A DNA stretch of 64,000 nt, taken from assembly GCA_949775045.1 (NCBI GenBank), contig OX459101.1, forward strand, positions 4,141,465-4,205,464, written 5' to 3'. Position 1 is the stretch's first letter; every line of letters begins with the position of its first letter. This document shows, piece by piece, positions 47,483 to 59,297 of this stretch. Source of the stretch: Metridium senile. Lineage: Eukaryota > Cnidaria > Anthozoa > Actiniaria > Metridiidae. Below the pieces are notes generated by a model. It was not told the DNA's origin. It saw only the letters and a program-made list of their open reading frames with translations, and did not search any database. The translations under genes and the position numbers were made by a program.

Positions 47483-47686
47483 TGTAGTTCCAGAAAATAT
47501 CCATACTCCCCCACGAAGGTTCGCGGAAATTCCAAGGGGTAGGAGGGTCTAAAAGTTGAAAATTTCCAAAGGAGAGGGGGTATATAAACGCTTTTTTCCA
47601 GAGGTTTCATGGGATACGTATAGTACCGTAATTCGATATCGGCGACAGGAAACTAAATCAAAGTATGGATATTTTCTGAAACTACA
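47483..47686. mobile_element. MITE with TGTAGTTTCAGAAAATATCC ends
   Basis: Left TGTAGTTCCAGAAAATATCC and right GGATATTTTCTGAAACTACA form inverted termini of about 25 bases around a purine-rich centre. Confidence 0.8.
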
Positions 47687-48030
47687 CATTCACTTTTATC
47701 ACAGGCCGCTATATTGGTTTAAATGATATGTTTTGAACCCTTTGGGTTCCCTAGTCCTCACTTTCATGTGTTTCAGAATGTTCCTTACAAAGCTTTTGGC
47801 TCTCATGGGAAAAAACATGGTAGCTGTGTGATAAAAGCCCATAAGAAATACAATATGAGCAGCCAAACTGTATGGGATATAGAATGGTGAGATGCCTTGC
47901 TGCTGTATATATCATACAGATCAGACACCAAAAACACCCCACCCCACCCCTCAGGACAAATATTCGAAAACCACAAACCAGATTTTGTTTACTCTGTCTT
48001 TGAATTCCTCTTATAAGATTTATAAAATTA

Positions 48031-48206
48031 CAGTGGTGCCTCTATTAAGTGGTCACCCTCAGGACTTTCCAAAGTGGCCGCTTAAAGAGGTTGGCTGCTG
48101 ATTAGAGGTATAGAATAGGTATAGGAATAGATTTGGGACTTTTTATTGTGGCCACCTAATAGAGGGTGACCGCTTAATGGGTGACCACCTAATAGAGGTA
48201 CCACTG
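48031..48206. mobile_element. pogo/Tigger-like MITE with TA duplication
   Basis: CAGTGGTGCCTCTATTAAG and CTAATAGAGGTACCACTG are inverted ends, with TA at 48029-48030 and 48207-48208. The interior has repeated GGTCACC/GGTGACC arms. TA duplication and CAGTGGTACC-like ends suit the pogo/Tigger branch of Tc1/mariner. Confidence 0.75.
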
Positions 48207-48310
48207 TATCACCTTTTATTGCATTAAGAAAGTTGTGGAGCTCTGATAATTGTATTATTGTAGTTACTGAATAGTACATAAATAGTACTAAATAGTGATA
48301 TTTTATGCTA

Positions 48311-48448
48311 GAGTGATTTTCATATGACTGTGAAAGAATTGGCAAACTAATAGTTACTACACTCTATGAATCTATTGTTTTCTTTTGTTCTTTACCAACA
48401 AGTACGAACTAAATAGTCGTTTTTCTTTCACGGTCAAATGAAAATCAC
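48311..48448. mobile_element. TA-flanked MITE of the GTGATTTTCATATGAC family
   Basis: GAGTGATTTTCATATGACTG and CGGTCAAATGAAAATCAC are inverted ends, with TA on both sides. Same family as 22072-22217 and related to 63660-63803. Confidence 0.8.
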
Positions 48449-48919
48449 TATAAATCGATTGTTTAGTTTGAACTTATTAGTACTACTTACTACTTTAATA
48501 ATACTATAATCTTTGTAATGTTTGGGTTCCCTGTGTTAAGAAAGCAATTCAAAAATAGAGGGTGGAGAGGGCAGGGTATGTAGTCGCACAACTACAACAT
48601 TTTTTTTTGGGGGGGGGGGATAGGGTGAGCAGTATACAACTTAAATCAATAAAACTTCATAAAATCGTTAATCAAAGTAGAAAGATTATCCTAGTGGGGA
48701 GGTGACCTTTTGCAAAATATTCATTAGGGGGAGGGTCAGGGTGGGTATTAACTACTAAAAGTCAGTTAAAAATAACATAGTATAGACTAAATAGTAATAG
48801 TATACTATAAAATGCATTGTTTCTTTTCTTCTTTATCAACTAATAGGAACAAAAGAGTCCTCTTACTGGCAACGGAAATCACTGTAGTTAATGTAATAGT
48901 AATATTATAAACACTCTAA

Positions 48920-49027
48920 GCAGTCCTGACGGTTATCAAATTTGATAACCTGTGATTTGTTATATTTGAGAAACCAAAACAGTAGATTAGCCAATCAGAG
49001 CTCGTTTCTGAAAACCTTCAGGACTGC
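48920..49027. mobile_element. MITE with GCAGTCCTGA ends and TAA flanks
   Basis: GCAGTCCTGA and TCAGGACTGC are inverted ends, TAA lies on both sides. A 3 bp TAA duplication would suit PIF/Harbinger-type elements. Interior includes GCCAATCAGAGCTCG. Confidence 0.6.
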
Positions 49028-49099
49028 TAATAATTCGTTGAGTGTTGAGCTATAGAGAACGCTTCTCCGCCAATCAGAGCGCGCGAATTATATGAATTA

Positions 49100-50400
49100 T
49101 TTTATAAAGCTATTATAAGAAATGACTAATTTAGAGATAGGGGCTGGGTAGCTACTTATATCGACAAGTACAAGACTCGCTTATAAAACTGCTTGTTCAA
49201 ACTAGAAATATTATTTCTGTTGTATGAGATGTATGTTTTTAGTATTAAGCAGAAATTATGTAACAATTGTATCTTCATTATCAATTTTCTTCTTTATCAA
49301 ATTCAAATATTACTACAAAGTTAGCGATATTGATAACTTTATCTAGTTTCATGATGTTCTGTTTGATTAAATTTTGTAAAAAGTCTACTTTGTTATAAGA
49401 GGTTATTTAAGGCCATATACTACTGTTTTTTTATTTAAATCTGTAGCTTTCGTCGGGCACCGAAATCATCAGAAGAGTGGAAAAGATTCTACTATGTTAG
49501 TTTGGTAGATTGTTCTTCACGGTAAATCCACTTTAGTAATGCAACAAATAATGGTTTATTATCAGAGCGAGAAACTGAAGATAGAGCGCTAACACTATGA
49601 GAGGAGAGGAACGGATCAGGGAGGTGGGAGAAACAGCTAAAATAAACAGGGGGAGAGAGAAAAAGAGGTAAAAAATATAAAGGGAGGAGCGACAAGGTTG
49701 ATTTGTTGAGCTATAAGGTCTTATTGTTGGACGGATTGTAATATTATTTGGGCCAATTTTACTCGAACAGCTTATCTGAAATCCAAACTACTAAACAGTT
49801 CAAATTTGTACCATTTGCACTCTAATAATTAATTAGCTTTTATTTAGAAAGATTTAAGAAAATCAAGGAGGAAAAGTAGTCTCCCTCGATCGCAGCCGTT
49901 ATTAGTGTCGGGCTTCCTGTCCCTCCCCACTGGAAAAATGGTCGAAAAAATTAGGGAGGAGGGAGAAAAATGGTATAAAGGATATTTTAATCCCTGTTCC
50001 TCTCCCCTCCACTATATCCATGAAATATAATCAAATATAATTGCTACTGTGTTTTTACTTAGTGACTACAAGTCACTATCAAAGATAAGTAAAGTTGTAA
50101 TGAGGTAATGCTTACTTTTGAATTTGATGTTCCTGGTTGAGTTTAATTAGTGACTAAATTAAATAGAAACTATTAGCTCGTTACTATTTTGTATTTATTT
50201 CATGGTTTTAGAGATTTCGCTATGAAATACTTTGGCCGGTGCTATTCAAAAAAGGTTTTTCAGCACTTCACAAAATTATGACTGATTAAATAGAATGATT
50301 TGTGTTTTCCCTCTAAAACTCGTACAAATGCCATACAACTGATAACTAGCGGATAAACATTTTTACCCTTCGGACATCCCCAGATAGGTTTGATACAGAT
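49100..50400. other. gene-free DNA upstream of the F-box gene
   Basis: No supported feature. It includes GA-rich (49600-49690) and AT-rich tracts. Confidence 0.4.
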
Positions 50401-50478
50401 ACGAGGTTGAATGTCGCGCGCTCAGCTCCCAAAGCACACGCGCGTGCAAAACTCGCGCGCGAGGAGGATTTCTCATTG

Positions 50479-50486
50479 TGACGTCA
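50479..50486 (+). promoter_or_regulatory. CRE/ATF palindrome at the F-box gene start
   Basis: TGACGTCA, the perfect CREB/ATF consensus, lies 31 bases before the ATG (50517), after a CG-rich stretch (50410-50462) that is unusual for this window. It probably marks a TATA-less promoter. Confidence 0.5.
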
Positions 50487-50516
50487 CAAAACAGACGGTT
50501 GGTGATCGAAGTTCAG

Positions 50517-52529
50517 ATGGAACGCGAAAATGCGATGACGGAAGTGGACGAAGCGTCAAAAAACAAAGCACAAAGTAGCATTGAGCTTCCATTGGATACT
50601 TTCAAAGAAAATCGCAACACTGATAGTTGTTCAAGAGACGATATTTGTAGCACAAGTGTAACGAAATCACTAAATATTTCAACTGAAAATATTGAGGACA
50701 AGAATACAGATTCTTCTAATGAAGAGCGAGAGGACGCGCAAATGCAAATGGATCAGTCTTGGGAAATTCCAGTAGAAAACCCTGCAAAGAAATTGAAGAA
50801 AGATAACGAATTTCCTCAGGAAACATTTGAGAGCGAAAATACAGATTCTAGCTCGAAAGAAACTCGCGCCAACAGTGAAATATCCCTAGAAAAGGCAATT
50901 GATAACTCCTCGAGAACATCTGAGGAAAAACCAGATTCTTCTACTCAAAAACTTCGCCATTCTAATAATGTTGACATTGAAAACATTTTGAACTCGCTTC
51001 CAATTTCAAAACTAAAAGTTGAACAAGAAAGTGCAGATTCTTCTTCTGGAGAAAATAGAAAAGTTGGCGATACCTCCAGTGTCAGTAGTTGTGAAAAGTC
51101 ACGAGGAAACTCAACTGAAAAAGGCCTAAGAGATTCTATCATTGGGAAGAGTAGCATTTTAGTTGGTGGAGTTAAAATCACAGAAAAGCTAACAAATGTC
51201 TCAGCTGAGAAAGAAGCTTGTACACCATGCTCAGCTACACCTTGCTCAACTATGATTCAGAAGTATTCCAACGCGTATATTGACTGCTATTGTGTACCAA
51301 AGTCTAGTGTAAGCTCACAGACTTCAGTTATGGAGCTCCCTGAGACGACTTTATTGAAGATCTTCTCGCTTCTATCCGAGGAGCAGGTCTGCAATGTTGC
51401 GTGCGTGTGCCACGAGTGGAAGCGCGTTGCTTATGACAGCTCCTTATGGAAATCAGTAGACTTGCGGCGATTTCACACAGCTCTGGAGGAACGCAGCCTC
51501 GCGAGGCTAATCTGCGCGCGTATGACTCCACTCCTATTTAAAATAAACCTTGGAGGCTTGAGTCTAACATCCAGGGTTTTCAAACTTCTTGCCAACGAGT
51601 GCCCTAAGTTGAAGGTACTTTCCCTTGAATCGGTGACTTTCTTGAAAAAGTTCGCCTCTTCTGGGAAGACTTTTCCACTCGGTTTAGAGACGCTGGATCT
51701 GCGCCATAGCTCTGGAGACTCTAGTGCGTTTACGGCCATAGCGAAGGCTATTGATGGGATTGAGAGTCTTGGTGTGAGTGACCAGTTTCTTACAAGCTTG
51801 CTGTCTTCGAATGATCTCGAGGAGATGTTCCCAAAGCTAGCGAAATCCAAGGTTTTAGAGTTTAGTTACTGCACAACGTTGACGGATACTATGATGGGCT
51901 ATGTAGCGACGCACTGCCCACTTCTTGAATCTCTCTGCCTTAGACGATGTAATACTTTCCATGGTGCGTCCCTCCCCGTCTTGCTCACCTCCTGCCCTCT
52001 ACTGACATCCCTAGTCCTTGACGGTACGGCCGTGACAGATGGTTCATTGAGAGCTGCAGACTGGACCAACTCGTCGATAACGGAGCTAGATCTCTCTTGG
52101 TGTCGGCATTTGAGTCACGAAGGTTTAAAGTCGATCCTATATCGCTTGACAAACTTACGGTACTTAAGGCTATGCTGTGTTGGGTACGGACATGGGGTTA
52201 CGGACGACGTTTTGGAGCAAATGGCCGAGGCTAAATACGAAAATCTACAAATCCTGGACGCAAGCTATAGTAGTCTACTAACTGACGAAGGTCTTAGCCA
52301 ATTTATCCACGTGTGTCAAGGGTTGTTGTACTTGAGAATCAATCACTGTCGATCGACGACGCCTCGGTTGATGGATTTACTTCCAGCTGATTCTCAAGTT
52401 TTTGTCGTCGCCAATTTTCCAATCGATAGCGAAGTGCCGTTTAATCATGAGCTCCTTCGATACACCTACTGGCCTACACCGATTTTTATGCGAAACTTTG
52501 GCCTCGATATACAAATGGGATGGAAATGA
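50517..52529 (+). CDS. F-box and leucine-rich-repeat protein
   Basis: 670 residues in one exon from the first ATG (50517); the frame opens further upstream only at GTG. Residues 1-270 are Ser/Glu/Asn-rich and disordered, with repeated TDSS and ENTDSS motifs. An F-box follows at about 272-316 (MELPETTLLKIFSLL, then VACVCHEWKRVAYDSSLWKSVDL). The remainder holds LRRs of the Cys-containing F-box type, for example CPLLESLCLRRC, TELDLSWCRHLS and NLRYLRLCCVG, up to about residue 640. F-box proteins bind Skp1 in SCF ubiquitin ligases, and the LRRs pick substrates. The substrate is unknown and the exact FBXL subgroup is not assigned. A polyadenylation hexamer AATAAA lies at 52723. Confidence 0.88.
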   Translation: MERENAMTEVDEASKNKAQSSIELPLDTFKENRNTDSCSRDDICSTSVTKSLNISTENIEDKNTDSSNEEREDAQMQMDQSWEIPVENPAKKLKKDNEFPQETFESENTDSSSKETRANSEISLEKAIDNSSRTSEEKPDSSTQKLRHSNNVDIENILNSLPISKLKVEQESADSSSGENRKVGDTSSVSSCEKSRGNSTEKGLRDSIIGKSSILVGGVKITEKLTNVSAEKEACTPCSATPCSTMIQKYSNAYIDCYCVPKSSVSSQTSVMELPETTLLKIFSLLSEEQVCNVACVCHEWKRVAYDSSLWKSVDLRRFHTALEERSLARLICARMTPLLFKINLGGLSLTSRVFKLLANECPKLKVLSLESVTFLKKFASSGKTFPLGLETLDLRHSSGDSSAFTAIAKAIDGIESLGVSDQFLTSLLSSNDLEEMFPKLAKSKVLEFSYCTTLTDTMMGYVATHCPLLESLCLRRCNTFHGASLPVLLTSCPLLTSLVLDGTAVTDGSLRAADWTNSSITELDLSWCRHLSHEGLKSILYRLTNLRYLRLCCVGYGHGVTDDVLEQMAEAKYENLQILDASYSSLLTDEGLSQFIHVCQGLLYLRINHCRSTTPRLMDLLPADSQVFVVANFPIDSEVPFNHELLRYTYWPTPIFMRNFGLDIQMGWK

Positions 52530-52816
52530 AGAATATATGTCGGACCATGTCGAATCGACGCAAAAATCGCGTTGAACTTTGTCGATCTATATCGACGAAA
52601 TGGAGGCTGATAGTGCCGACAAAGTTTGAAATCGAATTTTGGCACGTGCATGCATGGACGAAAAAATAAGTTTCAAAAAATATATATATGCTTTATTGTG
52701 AAATACAATGATAAATAAGTGAAATAAATTGTGACAAAAATTAATAAAGAAACATTTTTAAACGTCGGTCATGATAGAATTGTGGAAGTACTGGGCACTG
52801 AAACAAGGGAGATATA

Positions 52817-52968
52817 AGCCTCCTCCGCAGGCATGCCTTCCCTAGTTCTCGGATTTCTGTGCTTCCTGTGTCAACGGGCAGGCCGACCTCAGGCGCGTCC
52901 TACCATATAGGTAACACAGGAAGCCCGAAACGGAAATAATCGGAAAAGAGTTGCCTGCGGAGGAGGCT
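52817..52968. mobile_element. MITE with 11 bp target duplication
   Basis: Termini AGCCTCCTCCGCAGGCA and its complement (17 bp perfect). AGGGAGATATA occurs directly before (52806-52816) and after (52969-52979). Duplications of 9-11 bp are typical of Mutator-like elements. Confidence 0.8.
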
Positions 52969-52999
52969 AGGGAGATATATGACACTCACTGCGGTTAAA

Positions 53000-53960
53000 C
53001 GACTACGTATGCGCGAAAAAAAAACAAGTAAAATGATCCAGCCCACAAATCTGACATTCGTACGGACTCTATAAAAAACGATGGAGTGTACGATCGACTT
53101 TCGCTTTTAAATTCAAAATATAAACAAAAACACAAAAGTATAGACTTTTGGTAGCTTTACAACATAACAAAGGTTATGTACACGAAACTTCAAGCTTATA
53201 TATTCAGGGAATTTCTTATAAATCGACTTCAAACACTGTAGTCTGAACATTCCTAATGTTTACAATGGCAAATTTACCGCTGTGAAAATTTTGCTACGCA
53301 TGCGTAGTCGTTTGACCGCTGTGTTGAGATATATAGGTAACATAAGGTGGCATAGTGGTTCTAACCACTCGTCTGACTTAGTCGAGTCTGTTTTTGCATC
53401 CATGGCAACACGTTTGTGACGGTACCCTTAGTTACACATGAGCTTATCATCGGGCAATGGCTGAAAAGGTCGACAAAATGGGGACGTCGTCAGCACCAAA
53501 TAGAAACATCGTTTAGGATTGGTTTAAAAAACAATAGTCTTTCCAAACAATTTCCATAAAGGCCTAACCAAACAATAGCGGTACTGTATAATTAAGGGGC
53601 CGACGAAAACGCAGCTTTCGGCTGGTGCATGCTGGATTACTGAAAAAAATGTAAATAAAATAATAAACGCCGAGTCCAACTTTTGAATCCCGGCTCAGGC
53701 TTGGGAAGTTATACAGGGTTTGGGAGTCGAGTTTGATTTTTGAAGTGTGGATTTTCGTTGCAATGTTACGAGGATTTTTTCAGTTTTGCAAAAAGTTAAC
53801 ATGTGAGCTAGCCAGTAGAGCGAAAACACTAGAACCATGAAGCAAAATCAAATTGTAAGTGTGCAATAGTTCTTATTTAGCGACTATTAGTTACTATAAA
53901 AGACAAGTTAAGCTTTAATGAGGTAGAGTGCACGCCATATATCCGTGAAATAAAACATAA
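53000..53960. other. gene-free DNA
   Basis: No supported feature. Confidence 0.4.
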
Positions 53961-53975
53961 TATGTATTGTCTAAT

Positions 53976-54100
<125 letters not shown>

Positions 54101-54241
54101 GGTTTAATATCAAGATTTCAACTAAAATGGCTCTTCACCTGATATGAACTATATATATATATATCTACTCTACATAAAATATCTTGGAAACTACATATGT
54201 ACAGCTAAAAATAATTATTAACATATATGTATATAGAGGAT

Positions 54242-54376
54242 ATTACATGGGCGCGCGGAGATATGAATTTTATCTTCGAGTGTTGATAAGATATCCCACG
54301 AGTGAGCGCAGCGAATGAGTGGGATATCTTTTCAACACGAGAAGATAAAATTCATATTTCCAAGCGCACATGTAAT
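54242..54376. mobile_element. palindromic MITE
   Basis: Arms of about 60 bases are inverted copies (ATTACATG ends; GAATTTTATCTTC; AAGATATCCCAC) around GAGCGCAGCGAATGAG. Confidence 0.85.
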
Positions 54377-54641
54377 GTTCTGTTTATTATATAACAGATA
54401 GAAGCAAATCAAAAAAATATTTTACTACCAAACAATGGTTTCGTTACAATACTGAAAGTTGATTGGTTGAGAGTGATATCACACATGTGTGATATCAACA
54501 ATATCTTCATGACTAGGATAGGCTTTTTATCTAGTTGATATCACTCGGTATACCACTATATGTTATATAATAAATTAATATATCAAAACGAAACGAAAAT
54601 ACTAATGGGTAGAAAATACGAAATGAAATCTACAAAGAAAG

Positions 54642-57549
54642 TTAATTATGGTTTTTGTTTAGACAACGATCCTTAAGGATGTTAAACGTTTCTTTTGAAA
54701 AAGTTCTTGATTCAGAACACGATTTAATATTGGCTGGAAGTGAATTAAATAATGTTGCAGCACAGTCTTGAAATGTATTGGGAATAAGTGGGATGACTAA
54801 GTTAAGTGTGCTGCTAGAGCGTAAGGTTCTTGAGTGTTGGACACGTTCTAACTGAATAGACTGAGGCCAAGTGCTACTGTAGAGGGCTTTGTGGACGGTC
54901 TTTAGCAGGTGCCAGTCTCTGCGCTCCCGCAATGGGAGCCAGCCAAGTTTCAAAATGGTGTCTATGCTATTAGAATATCGGCCAGTAACAAATGATCTTT
55001 CTCAGACAAGCTAAGGTCGCATAACAGGAGGATGCCAGATGCTTAACGTGATCATCCCATCTCAAGTTCTCGTTCAGGTGAACGCCAAGAAGCTTGGTGG
55101 ACTTCACGCGTTCCAAGTTTTTGCCTTCCGCAGATAACTGCAAGGTAAGCGATGAGAGGGAGTGGTAGGAGGACATCTGGCTAGTGGAGAGAAGCATACA
55201 CTTGGTCTTGGTGGGATTCAGGGCCAAGTTGGATTCCTGCGACCAGTTACATGCAGAGCTCGTGGAGAGTCTCGTTCATCTCTGTTTCATTGGAGGCCAG
55301 GTCTCGAACTGTGCAGTGCATGGCTGTATAAAGTGGTGTCATCGGCGTACTGTGCACACTTGGTTGTTGAAGGTAAGCTATCACTTAGGTCAGCGACGTA
55401 GAGGTTAAGGAGCAGTGGACCCAATATAGAGCCCTGTGGAATACCAAAATTGGTGAACATACAGGATGATGACTTGTCGTCTATTTGCACAAATTGAATT
55501 CGATCTGATAGGTAGCTCAGAAGCCAATTTAGAAAGGATTTTGAAAAGCCTAGCTTGTGGAATTTTAGGATTTTAGTTGTTTTAAAGCACATAGTGTCAA
55601 AGGCTTTGCTGAAATCTGCGAGCACCATAAGACTGACTTCACCTTTTTTCTTTGCTCGGCGAATATCGTCTCTTATACCTAGCAGAGCAGTTGTTGTTGA
55701 GTGTCTTTTACGAAAACTAGAGCTCGAGACACGATCATGCAGTAGTGATGCTTTCTCAGCCGGCAAAATCGGAGATCTGAGCAGCCACGAGCTTTTCGAA
55801 GACTTTCGATAAAACAGGAAGTATAGATATAGGAAAAAACTGGTCGCATGAGACTGGTGTGTCCACCTTAGGAATGGGAGATACTCTTGCTGTTTTCCAC
55901 GACCTTGGAAATATGAGTTCCTGATGCAGTTATTGATAATGTAGGTGAGTGGATCGGCTAGGTGCTCAGCGACTAACTTGACAAATCTAGCTGGTATGTT
56001 GTCAGTGCCTGTAGAGCAATCAGATCTTAAGGATTTTATACATTTGAGGACTTCCCCATGGATGACCGGTCTCAGGCTGAACGGATTGATCTTAACGTAA
56101 GGCAGATTAGCTAGTGATGATATTCGTGAGATCATCCGAGGATACTGGCGGGGATCCAATTATTCTCTCCGCGGTGGTGGTAAAGTATGTATTCAATTCT
56201 TCTGAGTCTATACGAAGAGGCCTAGGGCTAGGCCTCAGAATTCTGTGGATCACGCGCCAGACCTCACGTGGTTTATTGGAGGAAAGAGCATTTTCGATGA
56301 AAGACTTTCGAGCAGATCTTATTGCATATTTTAGCTTGTTTCTTATTAAGCGAAAGGCAGTCCAGGAAGAATCATCAGCATCGGGTTTATGAGCTTCAGT
56401 CCTTAGCACGTTTCTTTCTTTCTGCAGGTCTTGTATCTGTGGTACCTTCATCCATGGCGAGGTCGCGAAACTCTAACTCGGCGAAGGGGGGCGTGTCGTT
56501 CTAGGCACTCGGTAAACATTTTGTTCAACATCTCAACCTGTTCATCGGGATCATCAGAATAGGCGATGGCTGACAGTGGTAGATGAGAGAAGTCTTCAGC
56601 AAAAGATGTTTCATCTAAGTGTCTAGTGTCTCTAATATACTTGTATCGCGCCTGAAAACGAGGCACACGGACGTTCACACATGCGTAGTAACCATCGTGG
56701 TCGCTGATAATTGAGCAGGGTATTAAGCCAATGTCAGTAACTCTTTGCGGGTAGTTGGTGATCAGGTGGTCAATCAGTGTCTTGGAGAGTCTGGTTACAC
56801 GTGTTGGTTTGGTTACAAGCTGCTGAAGGCCGAAAACATCCAAGATGCATTGATACCGCTTCGTAAGGCAGTCGTTTGGCTTAAGCATGTCGATATTCAT
56901 ATCTCCAGTTAGAATCAACATACCATCCCACGTGACTGTAAGGTGTCCAAGGAGGGCTTCGAGGTTTTCCAGCCAGCTTGTGGCATTAAGCATCAGATTT
57001 GATCTGTAGATCACTCCAACAAGAGCCTTGCTGTGTTTATTCCTTCCAGGAACTTCACGCCAAAGATGTTCCATTTCCGGGAAGAGATTCTCAATATCGA
57101 GTCGTCTTTTGTATTTGATGTTTTCCTTGATATATGCACCACAGTCTCCACCTTTGATGACCTCACGATTACGAAACTCTGTAGTGTATCCTGGAATGGA
57201 GACATATTCCATTAGTAACGGGTTATCCTTCAGCCATGTTTCACTGAGTGTAATAATATCCAGAGGATAGGTATTGACAGTTAGTAAGAATTTGTTAAAG
57301 GTGGATACCATTGATTGCGTAATTTAAGTGCATTATCTTCAGATGTGCTGGTTTGTTTTGAAGCGCAAGCGCTATGTCGGAGGGGTCTTGAAATCTATAA
57401 GGATCTTGTTGGCTCTGGGAGTCCTGCAAGAACAGGAGGTCGTCTTCGGCAGTTATCTCATCAATCGAGCATCTGTAGAATGGTAGGTGTGACATCAGAC
57501 AGCCTGAGCAGTTCCAGTCATTACTAGCGTCTATTTCACTAGAGTACAA
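54642..57549 (-). pseudogene. decayed CR1/L2-like LINE (endonuclease and reverse transcriptase)
   Basis: Minus-strand pieces in order: N-terminal segment (57549-57295), apurinic endonuclease (57311-56448, with ITLSETWL, TGDMNIDM and SDHDGYY), linker (56451-56107), reverse transcriptase (56159-55287, with LADFSKAFDT, GIPQGSILGPLL and YADDTTLY), then post-RT pieces (55227-54970 and 54953-54642, the latter with FNSLPANIK). Frames change at about 57300, 56450, near 55910-55850 inside the RT, about 55250 and about 54960. EN plus RT with this motif set defines a CR1/Jockey-group non-LTR element. It is inactive. Confidence 0.85.
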
Positions 57550-57817
57550 AAGTAGTAGATACCAAAACCAACCAAGGCAATTTTATTGAGTTTCGACTTG
57601 TAAAGATGGCAATCGGTGCAACTTTTGTCCGGTTGGAGTGGGTGACTGAGCACTTATAAAAAATATGTAAAGAATTGGGATCTGGTCCATGTGCTGTCGA
57701 AAATTGGCATAATTACCCATAATGCTTTTCGTTATTAAATGGAGAAACGAGTTTTTGCGGAAGGAGTCTAGAAGAAACGGCTATTGTGCGTCTCGTAGAA
57801 GGTGTTGGATCATAAAT
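57549..57817. repeat. 267 bp direct repeat, copy 1 (upstream flank of LINE)
   Basis: Starts AGTAGATACCAAAACCAACC and ends GTAGAAGGTGTTGGA. Nearly identical to 58677-58945. It abuts the 5' end of the minus-strand LINE, so it may be part of its 5' UTR. Confidence 0.85.
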
Positions 57818-58199
57818 AAATATCTACAACATGGGATGTAAAAGTTAAATAATCTTAGTTTGTAAACGTTTCGAATGAGAAAGGCTGTTTTTATCAGAAA
57901 AAGAAAATTAAAAATTAAAAAAAAGACAAAACACACGCGCTCTCCGTTCCCCACATCCAGCTCGTCCGAAGGGAGGAGAGAACCAGCCCCTAAGCTATAA
58001 ATGGTAATTCCTATACGTAGACTAACTAAGCGTCACTCGATTTATACAATTGAAAAATCATAGTCTTTCAGGGCAGGTTTATTGTTATGCTAATCTTATT
58101 GTTCTTATTCCCAGTGGGGAGTATGGTCAACTCGCGCATTCAATGTGATATCGCATTGCAAGCGAGTTTCATCCAAGACAACCCACACGTTGCCGAGGG

Positions 58200-58680
58200 G
58201 ATGCTTGTTTTATGCTTCGGATGGCACGTAAGACTAATCACTTTGTATATAATACTCAATGATACTTCCACTTGTTGAATATTGCTCTTGCGTTTGAAAT
58301 GCATGGATGCAGTATAAACACTAGGAAAGAGTACCTAGACAGGTTACAGAGGCGCACTGCTGCAATCTTTGAAGGCAGGTGGAAAAAAAGACAAAATGAA
58401 ATAAATCTTACTTTCTCCTCATCCTTTTGACAGAAATTTTCCGTAGAATTGTATGCTGGTATACACATGCCTAAATAGTCTAGCCCGGGCATATACCTGT
58501 TAATTTAAATGAGCAGTTCCGGTTTTCTAGTCAATTCCACTGATTACAATACTAGTAGCAAAGATCTGCAGCTTCGCTTACCGTTAGCAAGAACTGCTAA
58601 GTACCAATCTTCGCAAAATTTTGAATCTTCGTTTCGCTACAACGGGGCAAAAACATGGAATTCCCTACCTGCCAATAGTA
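58200..58680 (+). pseudogene. LINE 3' coding remnant
   Basis: Plus-strand homology to 10680-10920 and 11640-11860: ACTAGGAAAGAGTACCTAG, then FRYNGAKTWNSLPAN at about 58628-58672. Interrupted by stops; it stops abruptly where the 267 bp repeat begins. Confidence 0.6.
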
Positions 58681-58945
58681 GATACCAAAACCAACCAAGG
58701 CAATTTTATTGAGTTTCGACTTGTAAAGATGGCAATCGGTGCAACTTTTGTCCGGTTGGAGTGGGTGACTGAGCACTTATAAAAAATATGTAAAGAATTG
58801 GGATCTGGTCCATGTGCTGTCGAAAATTGGCATAATTAACCATAATGCTTTTCGTTATTAAATGGAGAAACGAGTTTTTGCGGAAGGAGTCTAGAAGAAA
58901 CGGCTATTGTGCGTCTCGTAGAAGGTGTTGGAGCATAAAAAGTTA
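58677..58945. repeat. 267 bp direct repeat, copy 2
   Basis: Near-identical to 57549-57817 (a single base differs at the end, GGATCATAAA against GGAGCATAAA, plus ACCCAT against AACCAT). Confidence 0.85.
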
Positions 58946-59297
58946 AGAAATCAAAAGAGCTGGGTCTGACGTGTTCTGAGAATGCCGAGTTTTGTTTTTT
59001 GAATGAAATGTTTTGCACTAAATTTAGAGATGAAAAATAACGTTTATGGTGGTTGTTCTATGGCGCAAAAACGCACACTTTAACGTTCACCTTAACACAA
59101 AGGACAGTAAATTTCACATTTTTGGATCTCAGATGATCAATTAAGTGTCAAATGTTGCCGAACTTACCACATAACACAGTCAATTAAATAATAAAGCCCT
59201 GACTCTCAAACCAAGAAAGCTAAAATTTTCGAAGTCATCGGTGGAATTCCACCGAGTTTTAACAGCGCCGTCACCAAAGGGTTAATCAACACTATTT

